Of a DNA stretch of 64,000 nucleotides, positions 50,675-59,330 are shown piece by piece. A program made the translations under genes and the position numbers. Position 1 is the stretch's first letter. The number at the start of each line of letters is the position of its first letter. The stretch comes from Rhizobium anhuiense (GTDB taxonomy: Bacteria; Pseudomonadota; Alphaproteobacteria; Rhizobiales; Rhizobiaceae), in NCBI RefSeq assembly GCF_003985145.1, contig NZ_ML133530.1, forward strand, positions 62,001-126,000. The letters are read 5' to 3'. The notes below the pieces were generated by a model that saw nothing but the letters and a program-made list of their open reading frames with translations, did not search any database and was not told the DNA's origin.

Positions 50675-53600
50675 TTAATGGAAGTTGCGTCCGCGCGGCA
50701 TCACTTCAGCCGTTGCCGCCGCGCCCGCATGGCGGTCTGTTGCAACCATGCGTTTTTCCAGCTCCACCCTCTCTTGCGCATGCGCAAGCTTTTTCTGCCG
50801 CGGATCGCCCCCCGGTCTCAGCACTTCGTCTGCTCGTTCGCAGGCGCCGAAACGCCGGGCCTCGCGGTGCAGGATCCCGAGCGCCGGCGTCATATCCTCG
50901 ATATGCTCGACAACGGTATGGATCACTCCGCTCTGGCTTTGCAGCCTGCCGCGGATTTTCACCAGCCGAGCACCCATCACGACCGATCGGTATTTATCGA
51001 ACATTTTCGGCCAGACGATCGCATTGGCCACACCGGTTTCGTCTTCCAGCGTCATGAAGATCACACCTTTGGCCGAACCCGGTCGCTGGCGCACCAGCAC
51101 GAGGCCGGCGATCGTCACCCGCTTTCCGCTGGCGATCTTCAACAGATCGACATTGCGCGTGATGCCCGTCCTTTGAAACTCCTCCCGCAGGAAAGAGACC
51201 GGATGCGCCTTCAGCGACAACGAGAGATAACGATAGTCCTCGATGACCTGTTCTCCCGGCAGCATGTCCGGCAGCTTCGCCATAGGTTCGATCTGGAGGT
51301 CGATATGACGGGCCTGCTCGAAAAGCGGTAGTTCCTCGGCTGCGCTCTTCACATCCAGCGCCCGCACCGCCCAGAGCGCTTCGCGCCGCGACAGATCGAT
51401 CGACCGGAATGCATCGGCATCCGCCAGCCGCTCGATGACGGATTTTTGCAGACCGGACCGCAGCCAGAGATCGCGCACCGAACTGTAACCTTCGCCTCGA
51501 TTGCCGACCAGTCGTTCCATATCGTCTATCGAGAGGCCTTTGATCTGGCGAAAACCCAGTCGCATCGCATGCCGGGTCTTGATGATCGTGCGCATCTTCT
51601 CATGCCGGAAATCGACGGCATTCCGATCGAAGACAGCTTCTTCCAGTCCGCAATCCCAGTCCGATTCATTGATATCGACCGGCAGGATCCTTACCCCGTG
51701 CTCGCGTGCATCCCGCACCAGCTGCGCCGGCGCATAAAACCCCATCGGCTGGGAGTTCAGCATCGCCGCGCAGAAGACATCGGGATAATAGGCCTTGAGC
51801 CAAGAGGAGGCATAGACGAGCAGCGCGAAGGAGGCGGCGTGGCTTTCGGGGAAGCCGTATTCGCCGAAGCCTTTGATCTGGTTGAAACACTGCTGCGCGA
51901 ATTCCTGGGCATAGCCCTTTGAGACCATTCCCTCGATGAACCGCTTTTCGAAATTGCCGATCGTCCCGGTTCTCTTGAATGTCGCCATCGCTCTGCGAAG
52001 CTTGTCGGCTTCCGCCGGTCTGAAGCCTGCGGCGGTAATGGCGATCTGCATGGCCTGTTCCTGGAACAAGGGCACGCCGAGGGTTCTTTCCAGAACCGTT
52101 TCCAGCTCCTTGCTCGGATATTCGATCGGAATGTTCTTGGCCTGCTGCTCCCGGCGCTTCAGATAGGGATGCACCATATCGCCCTGGATCGGTCCTGGCC
52201 GCACGATCGCCACCTCGATGACGAGGTCGTAGAATAGCTTCGGCTTCAGACGCGGCAGCATGCTCATCTGCGCCCGGCTTTCGATCTGGAAGACGCCGAG
52301 CGTATCGGCCCGGCCCATCATCTCGTAAACCGGCTCGCCTTCGTCCCCATGCTCCTTGTTGCCGAGGTCTGCGAGCGTCTTCTTCACGTCGTAATGCAGT
52401 TCAAGCAGCGAGAAGGCCTTCCGCAGGCAGGTCAGCATGCCAAGCGCCAGCACATCCACCTTGAGGATCTTGACATTGTCGAGGTCGTCCTTGTCCCACT
52501 CGATCATGTAGCGATCCGGCATCGCCGTCTTCATGATCGGCACCACCTCGTCGAGACGGTCCCGCGTGATGACGAAGCCGCCAACATGCTGGGTGAGGTG
52601 GCGGGGGAAACCGAGAAGCTCGGACGCATATTTCAGCACGTTCTGCGTCACCGGATCCTTGATGTCGAGGCCGGCCGCCTTGGCATCCCGTTCGGAGAGA
52701 TTGTCCTCCGACCAGCCCCAGACGAGGCTGCTGATCGCCGACTGAACATCCTCCGAGAGCCCAAAGGCCTTGGCGACCTCACGGCCGGCCGAACGGGTCC
52801 GATAGGTGGTCACCCCCGCCGTCAGTCCGGCATGTTCTATGCCGTATCTCTTGTAGATGAACTGGATGACCTCTTCGCGCCGGTCATGCTCGAAATCGAC
52901 ATCGATATCCGGCGGTTCGTCACGATCCATCGAAATGAAGCGGTCGAAGAGCAGCGTGCTCTTCTGCGGATCGACTTCCGTTATCTCAAGACAATAGCAG
53001 ATGACCGAGTTTGCCGCCGATCCGCGCCCCTGGCACAAGACCTTAAGTTCATAGCGGGCGTGCTGGATGATCTTGTGAACCGTCAGGAAGTAGGAGGCAT
53101 ATTGCTTATCCCCAATGAGTTTCAGTTCATAATCGATCTGTTGCGCCACCTTGGGCGGGATACCGTCGGGATAACGCCTTGCGGCGCCCGCTCTCGTCAG
53201 TCTTTCCAGGGTCTCCTGCGGCGTTTCGCCCGGATCGTTTTCAGGCGGATAATTGTGCTCCAGTTCCTTCAGCGAAAAGCTCAGCTTGCCGAAAAAGGTC
53301 TGCGTATTTTCGATCGCATCAGGATAGTCCCGGAAGATCCGGGCCATTTCACGTGAATCCTTGAGGTAACGTTCGGCATTCGGCGCCAGCAGGAATCCGG
53401 CTTGTGGTATCTGCACATGCTCCCGGATCGCGATCACGACATCCGAAAGCGGCCGGCGTTCAGGATGGTGGTAAATCGGCTGGTTGGTGGCAATCAGCGG
53501 CACGCGGTTTCGGGCAGCCAGCATCGAAAGCACCGCAAAGACCTGCCTCTCGCGGCCGTCATAGGCTGGCGCCAGCGCCATGAAAAAGGCCTTGCGGAAT

Positions 53601-54139
53601 CGCCTGCGAAGCCGCTCCAGATAATCGTCCAGCGTCGACTGCCCCGCCTGATGATCGACAAGGCTGCGGTCGGGAACGAGGGCGAGCATCATCTCGTCCC
53701 CCCATTCCGCAAGCTCCGCTTCCGTCAGGATGCAGCTTCCCTTGACCGCTTCTTCCTTCAGATTGCCGGCGCTGAGAAGGCGGCAGAGGTTTGCCCAGCC
53801 TCGCCGGTTTTGTGGATAGGCAAGGATATCAGGCGTTCCGTCGGAAAAGACGAGACGCGCGCCCGGTTGAACCCGGATAGGATCGAGAATGACCTCTGTT
53901 TTTCCCTTCTTCTTCGCCTCAGCCAGAATCTCATCCCTGTTCTTGTATCTCTCCTCAAGCTGCTCCGCCTGGGCATGCGCTCGCACAACGCCGGCAACCG
54001 AATTGCGGTCCGCAATCCCGAGACCGCCGAGCTTCAAATAAGCGGCCTGCACAACCATCTCTTCCGGACCGGAGGCGCCTTCGAGAAACGAGAAATTCGT
54101 TCTCGTGCCGACCTCGAAGAATGCCCGTGCGGTTGTCAT
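50675..54139 (-). CDS. dnaE2: Error-prone DNA polymerase DnaE2 (ImuC)
   Basis: The 1154-residue C-family polymerase carries out SOS mutagenesis with ImuA and ImuB. The N-terminal PHP domain starts FFEVGTRTNFSFLEGAS, the polymerase active-site motif PDIDVDF lies near residue 410, and the helix-hairpin-helix and OB parts follow (VTIAGLVLVRQRPGSAKGV). The C-terminal tail after the OB domain is basic and variable. Its length is slightly above the usual 1,080. The start overlaps the imuB stop as ATGA, so the three genes form one operon. Confidence 0.94.
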   Translation of the reverse strand: MTTARAFFEVGTRTNFSFLEGASGPEEMVVQAAYLKLGGLGIADRNSVAGVVRAHAQAEQLEERYKNRDEILAEAKKKGKTEVILDPIRVQPGARLVFSDGTPDILAYPQNRRGWANLCRLLSAGNLKEEAVKGSCILTEAELAEWGDEMMLALVPDRSLVDHQAGQSTLDDYLERLRRRFRKAFFMALAPAYDGRERQVFAVLSMLAARNRVPLIATNQPIYHHPERRPLSDVVIAIREHVQIPQAGFLLAPNAERYLKDSREMARIFRDYPDAIENTQTFFGKLSFSLKELEHNYPPENDPGETPQETLERLTRAGAARRYPDGIPPKVAQQIDYELKLIGDKQYASYFLTVHKIIQHARYELKVLCQGRGSAANSVICYCLEITEVDPQKSTLLFDRFISMDRDEPPDIDVDFEHDRREEVIQFIYKRYGIEHAGLTAGVTTYRTRSAGREVAKAFGLSEDVQSAISSLVWGWSEDNLSERDAKAAGLDIKDPVTQNVLKYASELLGFPRHLTQHVGGFVITRDRLDEVVPIMKTAMPDRYMIEWDKDDLDNVKILKVDVLALGMLTCLRKAFSLLELHYDVKKTLADLGNKEHGDEGEPVYEMMGRADTLGVFQIESRAQMSMLPRLKPKLFYDLVIEVAIVRPGPIQGDMVHPYLKRREQQAKNIPIEYPSKELETVLERTLGVPLFQEQAMQIAITAAGFRPAEADKLRRAMATFKRTGTIGNFEKRFIEGMVSKGYAQEFAQQCFNQIKGFGEYGFPESHAASFALLVYASSWLKAYYPDVFCAAMLNSQPMGFYAPAQLVRDAREHGVRILPVDINESDWDCGLEEAVFDRNAVDFRHEKMRTIIKTRHAMRLGFRQIKGLSIDDMERLVGNRGEGYSSVRDLWLRSGLQKSVIERLADADAFRSIDLSRREALWAVRALDVKSAAEELPLFEQARHIDLQIEPMAKLPDMLPGEQVIEDYRYLSLSLKAHPVSFLREEFQRTGITRNVDLLKIASGKRVTIAGLVLVRQRPGSAKGVIFMTLEDETGVANAIVWPKMFDKYRSVVMGARLVKIRGRLQSQSGVIHTVVEHIEDMTPALGILHREARRFGACERADEVLRPGGDPRQKKLAHAQERVELEKRMVATDRHAGAAATAEVMPRGRNFH

Positions 54140-55746
54140 GCGAACACGCCGTGCATGAACCAGCGAGGGTCAAGCTCCTGACCATAAAAACCACGACGAT
54201 AGATCCAGAAGCGATGCCCGGTCTCATCCTCAATGCGGAAATAGTCACGCGCCTCGGCCTCATCCCCATCGATCCACCACTCCATGGCAATCCGTTCCGG
54301 CCCTTCGCTTCTTGCCACCTGATGCTGCATGCGCCGCCAGCGGAAGATCTGCGGCGGACCATCGGGCACTTCGGCCATCATGATCTCGACCGGCTCCGGC
54401 GTTGCAAAGAGCCGCAACGGGCGCTCTTCGCGGAAAGGAAGTTGGATGTCCCGCGCTACCTTCCGCCTGGGAAGACTCTCCATTACAGGAACCGTAATGA
54501 CGGCGCGTTCCGGCACATGACTCTCGCGAAGCTGGAAGCTTTGCAGGCAATCCGCACCAAGCCGGGCCGACACCCGGTCGACGAAAACAGAAAGCGAGAT
54601 CTCTCCCTGACGATCGCCCTCGAAATCCTCCTGCGCTTCGTTGAAGGAATCGTGCCGCAACACATTCAACCGCAGGATCTCGAAACCATAGCCGGCATCG
54701 AGATCATCATAGACCGCCTGCAATCGCTCGGAAAAAAGCCCGGCAATGAGCTTTGGTTCGCGCAGCGGCTGCGAAGCGCCGACGGAGATACGAAAGACCC
54801 TGCCGTCGACGCGGAACAGGACCAGTTCGAACACCCGCCCGCCAGCCCCTCGCGCCTCCAGCGACGGCTGCAGCGACATGGCGACCTGCCTGGTGACGGC
54901 AAGGATCTGCTCTTCCGTCCCGATGGGCTCCATCAGCCGGCTTTCGGCCGAGAGGCTGGCGACAGGACGCCGGGGAGAGACCGGCTCTTCTTCATGCCCC
55001 AGCGCCTGGTCGAGACGCAGAAGCAGCTCCGGCCCGAACCGGCGGGTTAGCGGCGCTCGCGGCGCATCGATGACATCGCCGATATATTTCAGGCCGAGCT
55101 TCTTCAGAGCATCGACGGTTTGTCCTTCCAGCCGCAAGGCTGTAACCGGCAAGGACACCAGCACATGTTCCGCCTCTTCGTCCTCGATCACGCCACTCTG
55201 CCCGAAGCGGGACACCGCCCAGGAAAGGCCGGGCGATGATGAAATCGCGCCCCGTGCATCGAACCCCATATGAAAAAGCCGCGACAGCACATCCCGAAGA
55301 AGCGCCTTTTCACCGCCGAACAGATGGGCGCAGCCGCTAATGTCGAGAAACAGACCGTCCTTGCCGTCGAATGCCACCAGCGGCGTATAACGGTCGCACC
55401 AGTCGGCAATTGCCTCCAGCAGCCGGCGGTCGGCCGCCGGATCCTCTTCCGCGACCTCGAGCATTGGATACATGGCGCGCGCTTCGGCAACGCCCAAATC
55501 CTTCCTCAACCCCAGCCTCTCGGCCAACTCGTCCAGTGCCGTCAGCCGAATGGCATTGTTGAGCTTGCCGGAACAGACGATAGGCGGCGTCTCAGGACGC
55601 CCTTTCGAACGCCAGGAGAGCCCCCATCGTTTGCGGGCGATGCGGTCCGTTGGCAGATGCGGGAAGCTGAGCGCCAGAATGCGCTGACTGTTGGCCTGGA
55701 GGACGAACGAGGTTTGGTTCGGCGACAGGGAGAAATTCGCGTTCAT
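54136..55746 (-). CDS. imuB: ImuB, catalytically inactive Y-family polymerase homologue
   Basis: The 536-residue protein is the hub of the mutasome: it binds the sliding clamp, ImuA and DnaE2. The Y-family fold begins at RILALSFPHLPTDRI; the acidic catalytic residues of true Pol IV enzymes are not apparent. A QLPF segment (in DIQLPFREE) could be the clamp-binding motif. ATG 55746 with GGAGTGG upstream is chosen. It overlaps imuA by 155 bases in another frame, and no later start would keep the conserved core. Confidence 0.92.
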   Translation of the reverse strand: MNANFSLSPNQTSFVLQANSQRILALSFPHLPTDRIARKRWGLSWRSKGRPETPPIVCSGKLNNAIRLTALDELAERLGLRKDLGVAEARAMYPMLEVAEEDPAADRRLLEAIADWCDRYTPLVAFDGKDGLFLDISGCAHLFGGEKALLRDVLSRLFHMGFDARGAISSSPGLSWAVSRFGQSGVIEDEEAEHVLVSLPVTALRLEGQTVDALKKLGLKYIGDVIDAPRAPLTRRFGPELLLRLDQALGHEEEPVSPRRPVASLSAESRLMEPIGTEEQILAVTRQVAMSLQPSLEARGAGGRVFELVLFRVDGRVFRISVGASQPLREPKLIAGLFSERLQAVYDDLDAGYGFEILRLNVLRHDSFNEAQEDFEGDRQGEISLSVFVDRVSARLGADCLQSFQLRESHVPERAVITVPVMESLPRRKVARDIQLPFREERPLRLFATPEPVEIMMAEVPDGPPQIFRWRRMQHQVARSEGPERIAMEWWIDGDEAEARDYFRIEDETGHRFWIYRRGFYGQELDPRWFMHGVFA

Positions 55747-56536
55747 GGGGATTCCACTCCAGAAGAAAGGAGAGCGGAGCCGGATTGCGGCTCTTCTCCA
55801 GCGTGAGACGGAAAATCGGATTGCCGATGCTGCCGGAAAGCCTCGATCCGTCCGGCAACGGCCGTAGACCGGCCGGGGCCGGTTCGACATGCAGACGGAA
55901 AGCCGCACTGCTTGCCTCCTCCGCTCCGGCCTGGCGCACGAGAAAGAGTGGATGGCGGGCAGCCCGCGCCCGAAGACTGAGCCTGCGGCTTTCGGTCAGC
56001 CCGAAATGGGCGGGATTGCCTCGCACTTCGAAGATGACGGCCGAGAAGGCAGCGCTTTCCACCGCCGCCTCCACCAGCCAGAGCGCCTCGTCCAGCTTGC
56101 GTGGCGCGGCGTGGAGAAACCGCTCCGGGCTCAGTCCGAAATCCCGAAGTCCGGGGGCATAGGGACGGCCGGCCTCCAGCGTGCCGATTGCATCGCCGAT
56201 CCAGAGCAACGGCAGAAACCTGCCGGCATCCGCTTCCTGTTTCTGCAGCCGTGCGGCAACAGCCATAGCCAGCCCGCTTGCCGCACCGGCATCGCGAGAC
56301 AGAGCCGAGCGGAATTCGGTGATCGCATCGAGCGGCAGGCCGCCTTCCAGTGCCCCATCGAGGAACTCTATTCCAAACGGCAGGGGCGGCAGAGTGCGCT
56401 CCTGGCGGGCCTTGCGTCCTTCCGCCACGGCTTCCCGTTCCGCCGCGGCAAGCGCCGGCGCGGGCTTTCCCTCCAGTCTGGCGATGGTTTCGCGGAGCGC
56501 AAAAAGCCGCTCGCGCGCCAGGGCGTGCTGCGCCAT
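55592..56536 (-). CDS. imuA: ImuA, RecA-like mutasome protein
   Basis: The 314-residue protein has a RecA/SulA-like ATPase fold (LPFGIEFLDGALEGGLPL, LLWIGDAIGTLEAGRPYAPG, SAVIFEVRGNPAHFGL) and a C-terminal tail that runs over the imuB start. It binds ImuB in the SOS-induced complex. ATG 56536 has GGAG six bases upstream. It is the first gene of imuA-imuB-dnaE2, with an SOS box just upstream. The Walker A motif is degenerate, as is common in this family. Confidence 0.9.
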   Translation of the reverse strand: MAQHALARERLFALRETIARLEGKPAPALAAAEREAVAEGRKARQERTLPPLPFGIEFLDGALEGGLPLDAITEFRSALSRDAGAASGLAMAVAARLQKQEADAGRFLPLLWIGDAIGTLEAGRPYAPGLRDFGLSPERFLHAAPRKLDEALWLVEAAVESAAFSAVIFEVRGNPAHFGLTESRRLSLRARAARHPLFLVRQAGAEEASSAAFRLHVEPAPAGLRPLPDGSRLSGSIGNPIFRLTLEKSRNPAPLSFLLEWNPHEREFLPVAEPNLVRPPGQQSAHSGAQLPASANGPHRPQTMGALLAFERAS

Positions 56537-56556
56537 GGCGTTCTCCAATCCGTCTT

Positions 56557-56571
56557 GTTCCTGTTATGTTC
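56557..56571 (-). promoter_or_regulatory. LexA (SOS) box of imuA-imuB-dnaE2
   Basis: The plus strand reads GTTC-CTGTTAT-GTTC, which on the gene strand is GAAC-N7-GAAC, a perfect match to the alphaproteobacterial LexA operator. It ends 21 bases before the imuA ATG, where a bound repressor would block transcription. Confidence 0.92.
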
Positions 56572-56697
56572 TTATAGATTCCAGAGAGCTAATGAAGAGT
56601 CAACGGCCATTCTCTATGAATTTATTCCTGCCTTTGATTCCGCACTCGAAAATCGGCGATAAAGGTTCTATATGGGCCCGCAAAGGAAGGAATATTC

Positions 56698-57135
56698 ATG
56701 GCCCGCAGAGACCAGAGCGATGATTGGCGGGACCGCCATGCGCCGACGATCAGCACCTTCGAGTCGCTGGCAATGGAGGCCTACAGCCATCTGCCGGATG
56801 AATTCCGCCAGCTGACGACCAACCTCACGATCGAGATCGAGGATTTCCCCGATGACGACGTTTTCGAGGACATGGCGCTGGAAACCCCTTTCGACCTGCT
56901 CGGCCTTTTCGAGGGCAGGGGCATTTCCGAACGTTTCACGGTGGAAACCGGCGAGATGCCGAACCGCATCCGCCTCTACCGCCGCCCCATCCTCGATTAC
57001 TGGGCTGAGAACGATGAGACGCTCGGCGATATCATCACCCATGTCCTGATCCACGAGATCGGCCATCATTTCGGGCTGAGCGACGATGACATGGAGCGGA
57101 TCGAGGCCAGCGCCGAGGAAGCCGCCGAGCGCTAA
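56698..57135 (+). CDS. Metallopeptidase-family (zincin-like) protein
   Basis: The 145-residue protein has the zinc motif HEIGHHFG (first His at residue 119) within VLIHEIGHHFGLSDDDM. An upstream core matches the DUF1025/possible zinc metallopeptidase family: EDFPDDDVFEDM and RIRLYRRPILDYW. It is small and cytoplasmic. Activity of the family is little studied. AAGGAAGG upstream supports ATG 56698. It is divergent from the SOS operon; the shared spacer places the LexA box within 130 bp, so some SOS influence is possible. Confidence 0.85.
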   Translation: MARRDQSDDWRDRHAPTISTFESLAMEAYSHLPDEFRQLTTNLTIEIEDFPDDDVFEDMALETPFDLLGLFEGRGISERFTVETGEMPNRIRLYRRPILDYWAENDETLGDIITHVLIHEIGHHFGLSDDDMERIEASAEEAAER

Positions 57136-57157
57136 ACCGCGCGTTCGGCAGAACGCG

Positions 57158-57364
57158 CTACTGCTCGGAGAGCTTCATCTCAGGATCGTAATCCTTGCTT
57201 TCGACATGTTTGACGACGGCCTGGCCGCACTGCATCGCGCCGGTTGCGGCATTGAAGGCATAGGTCGGCGAGCCCTCCAGCGACCAGCCCTTGTTGAGGG
57301 CGGCGGTAACCTTGTGGCAGAAGGAAGCATCGTCGGGACCGGTCAGGAAGCGGTAGAGTTTCAT
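57158..57364 (-). CDS. DUF1737 family protein
   Basis: The 68-residue protein reads MKLYRFLTGPDDASFCHKV with GWSLEGSPTYAFN in the middle, the DUF1737 pattern. Such proteins often contain one small domain and have no known function. ATG 57364 overlaps the TGA of the upstream lyase gene by one base (TGATG), suggesting translational coupling. The C-terminal KDYDPEMKLSEQ is polar. A functional link with the lyase is suggested only by this arrangement. Confidence 0.8.
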   Translation of the reverse strand: MKLYRFLTGPDDASFCHKVTAALNKGWSLEGSPTYAFNAATGAMQCGQAVVKHVESKDYDPEMKLSEQ

Positions 57365-58278
57365 CACATCGTCTTTCGTGCTGCAGCCTGGCGGGCTGCG
57401 ATCAGGCGGGCTTTATGAACCAGACTTTCCGCCTGGACAAGATGCAGCCGCTCGATCATCCGACCGCCTGCATTGATGACGTTCAGCCCCTCGGAAGCGG
57501 GATCGGCAAAGGCTGATATGATCGCCTCCGCTTCCGCAATCGCGGCCGAATCCGGGCCGAAATGGCGATTGGCGGGCTCGATCTGCGCGGGATGGATCAG
57601 CATCTTGCCGGTAAAGCCCATGGCCCGGCCCTGCTGACATTCGGCATCGAAACCCTGCTCGTCCCTGAAATCGTTGAAGACGCTGTCGATCGCATCGAGC
57701 CCGTAGGCGCTGACCGCAAGGACGACCTGCATCAGCCACGGCACGAGATAGCTCCGTCCCGGCTGCGGCAGCACGTCGGTTTCCTTGCGCAGGTCGTTGA
57801 GCCCGACGACGAGACAATCGAGCCGCGAGCCCGGCGTGCGCCCGGCCTCGGCGATATCAGCCGCATTCAGGATGCCGCGCGGCGTCTCGATCATCGCCCA
57901 GATGCGCAGATCTTCGGGCGCATCCGCCTCGGAGAGAAGGTCGCTGATATCAGTGACATCCTGCGGCTCGTCGACCTTCGGCAGCAGAACGGCATCGGGA
58001 CCAAGCGCCGTCACCAGCTTCAGATCGGCCAGGCCGAAATTGGACGACAGGCTGTTGATACGGATGATCCGCTCCTTGCCTTGGAGCGGCCGATCCGAAA
58101 AAAAGCGCCTCAGGTTTTCCCGCGCTTCCGCCTTCTTTTCCGGCGCCACCGAATCCTCGAGATCGAAGATCACTGCATCGCAATCGACCGCATGGGTCTT
58201 TTCGAGGGCGCGGGGGTTGATGGCAGGCACGCTCAGCACCGAACGGCGCAGGCGAGGGGTCACGGGGTTTCGGCTCAT
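57364..58278 (-). CDS. HpcH/HpaI aldolase (CitE-like) CoA-ester lyase
   Basis: The 304-residue TIM-barrel protein contains the CitE-like markers RRSVLSVPAINPRALEK, DAVIFDLEDSVAPEKK (metal-binding acidic residues), ERIIRINSL, VLLPKVD and WAMIETPRGI. The C-terminal GFTGKMLIHPAQIEPAN is also typical. Relatives cleave malyl-, citramalyl- or citryl-CoA, or act as thioesterases; which one applies is not readable. No CoA-transferase or other citrate-lyase subunit is linked, so it is not a citrate-lyase subunit. It overlaps the DUF1737 gene. Confidence 0.88.
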   Translation of the reverse strand: MSRNPVTPRLRRSVLSVPAINPRALEKTHAVDCDAVIFDLEDSVAPEKKAEARENLRRFFSDRPLQGKERIIRINSLSSNFGLADLKLVTALGPDAVLLPKVDEPQDVTDISDLLSEADAPEDLRIWAMIETPRGILNAADIAEAGRTPGSRLDCLVVGLNDLRKETDVLPQPGRSYLVPWLMQVVLAVSAYGLDAIDSVFNDFRDEQGFDAECQQGRAMGFTGKMLIHPAQIEPANRHFGPDSAAIAEAEAIISAFADPASEGLNVINAGGRMIERLHLVQAESLVHKARLIAARQAAARKTM

Positions 58279-58416
58279 GGCGAATTAGTGCCAAGCTTTG
58301 ACAGCCGAAGCAAGCAACCTGCCCCAGAACATCCAGCAGAACAACAAAAAGCCATGCTTGCCTTGCAGAGAGGAAAGAGAAGGACCACATTCCTTTCCGA
58401 AGAAAGGTCTCTAACC

Positions 58417-58650
58417 ATGCAGAACATTCGCTCCATCTTCCTCATGCTTGCCGGCGCCACCGTTTTCGTGGCCATGCTGCTTCTCACCTTTTCGGTGACG
58501 CTTGCTGTCGGCGGCATCCTGACCGTACTCATGGTCGGGCGCGCGCTGTCGATGAAGATGAAGCCCGCTCCGATCCGTGCCAAGGCAAACAACGGTAAGC
58601 CGGAGATGCGGGTGTGGAACGACGGCCGCGGCACGATCATCGATCTCTGA
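58417..58650 (+). CDS. Small single-pass membrane protein, 77 aa
   Basis: The product begins MQNIRSIFLMLAGATVFVAM and has one long hydrophobic region to about residue 44 (LLLTFSVTLAVGGILTVLMV), then a basic tail ending GKPEMRVWNDGRGTIIDL. Two short spans with a hairpin are also possible. AAAGG upstream suits ATG 58417; a long open frame reaching back into the antisense of the lyase gene is rejected. I recognise no named family, but the C-terminal RVWNDGRGTIIDL looks conserved in type. It is probably monocistronic. Confidence 0.65.
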   Translation: MQNIRSIFLMLAGATVFVAMLLLTFSVTLAVGGILTVLMVGRALSMKMKPAPIRAKANNGKPEMRVWNDGRGTIIDL

Positions 58651-58776
58651 TCACCTTTTCACTGAAGATTTCGTTCGCTGAAAAATTTCGGCCGACACTG
58701 TCGGATCACGCTTCCATGCTGCGTCCTTGAAGCAGCCAGGCATTCAGCCGGCGCTAAAAACGAATGGAGGACAAGC

Positions 58777-59196
58777 ATGGATGCGACAGAGAGCAACCCG
58801 ACCAAGATGCCGCCGGTCAAGAATGGCCTGCTGCCCTATCTGACGGTCAATGGCGCGGTGAAAGCTGCGGAATTCTACACGAAGGCTTTCGGCGCCGAAG
58901 AGGCCTATCGCGTGCCGGTCGACGAAAACGGCAGAACGATGCATGTGCATCTCTACATCAACGGCAGCTCCCTCATGCTGTCGGATGCCTATCCCGAATA
59001 CGGCCATCCCTTCAAAGGCCACGAAGGCTTCGCCATCCAGCTGGTTATCGACGATATCGATTTCTGGTGGGATCGCGCGGTTGCGGCCGGCGCCGAAGTC
59101 GTCATGCCGGTCGAACTGATGTTCTGGGGCGACCGCTACGGCCAGCTTCGTGATCCGTTCGGCGTCCTCTGGGGGTTGAACGCACCGTCCAAATAA
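58777..59196 (+). CDS. PhnB-like VOC family protein
   Basis: The 139-residue protein shows the PhnB/3-demethylubiquinone-9-type glyoxalase fold: LLPYLTVNGAVKAAEFYTKAFGAEE, MHVHLYINGSSLMLSD, FAIQLVIDDIDFWWDRAVAAGAE and WGDRYGQLRDPFGVLWGLN. Residues that would bind metal (His, Glu) are partly present. GGAGG lies eight bases before ATG 58777. Its function is unknown; it stands alone 135 bp before leuD. Confidence 0.82.
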   Translation: MDATESNPTKMPPVKNGLLPYLTVNGAVKAAEFYTKAFGAEEAYRVPVDENGRTMHVHLYINGSSLMLSDAYPEYGHPFKGHEGFAIQLVIDDIDFWWDRAVAAGAEVVMPVELMFWGDRYGQLRDPFGVLWGLNAPSK

Positions 59197-59330
59197 GGGG
59201 ACCGGCGCAATCGGCAGGCCGCGCGAAACGTCGCGTGGCCGCCATCTGTGAAAGATTCTCCTTCATTTCGACGAAAAACTGGACTAGATGCAAATTCAGA
59301 AAGTAGATTTGCTGAAATGGAGCATGGATC

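Noticed and set aside
53345..53360. Second TTCACGTGAA palindrome, a possible parS site
   Set aside because: Only 12 of 16 bases match parS and it lies inside dnaE2 coding DNA where the codons explain it.
57562..58416. Upstream extension of the 77-residue membrane protein frame to over 360 residues
   Set aside because: The extension is the antisense of the CitE-like gene; the ribosome site and membrane segment start at 58417.
59197..59330. Leader peptide or riboswitch before leuD
   Set aside because: No leucine-rich short frame, attenuator pair or known riboswitch core is visible.
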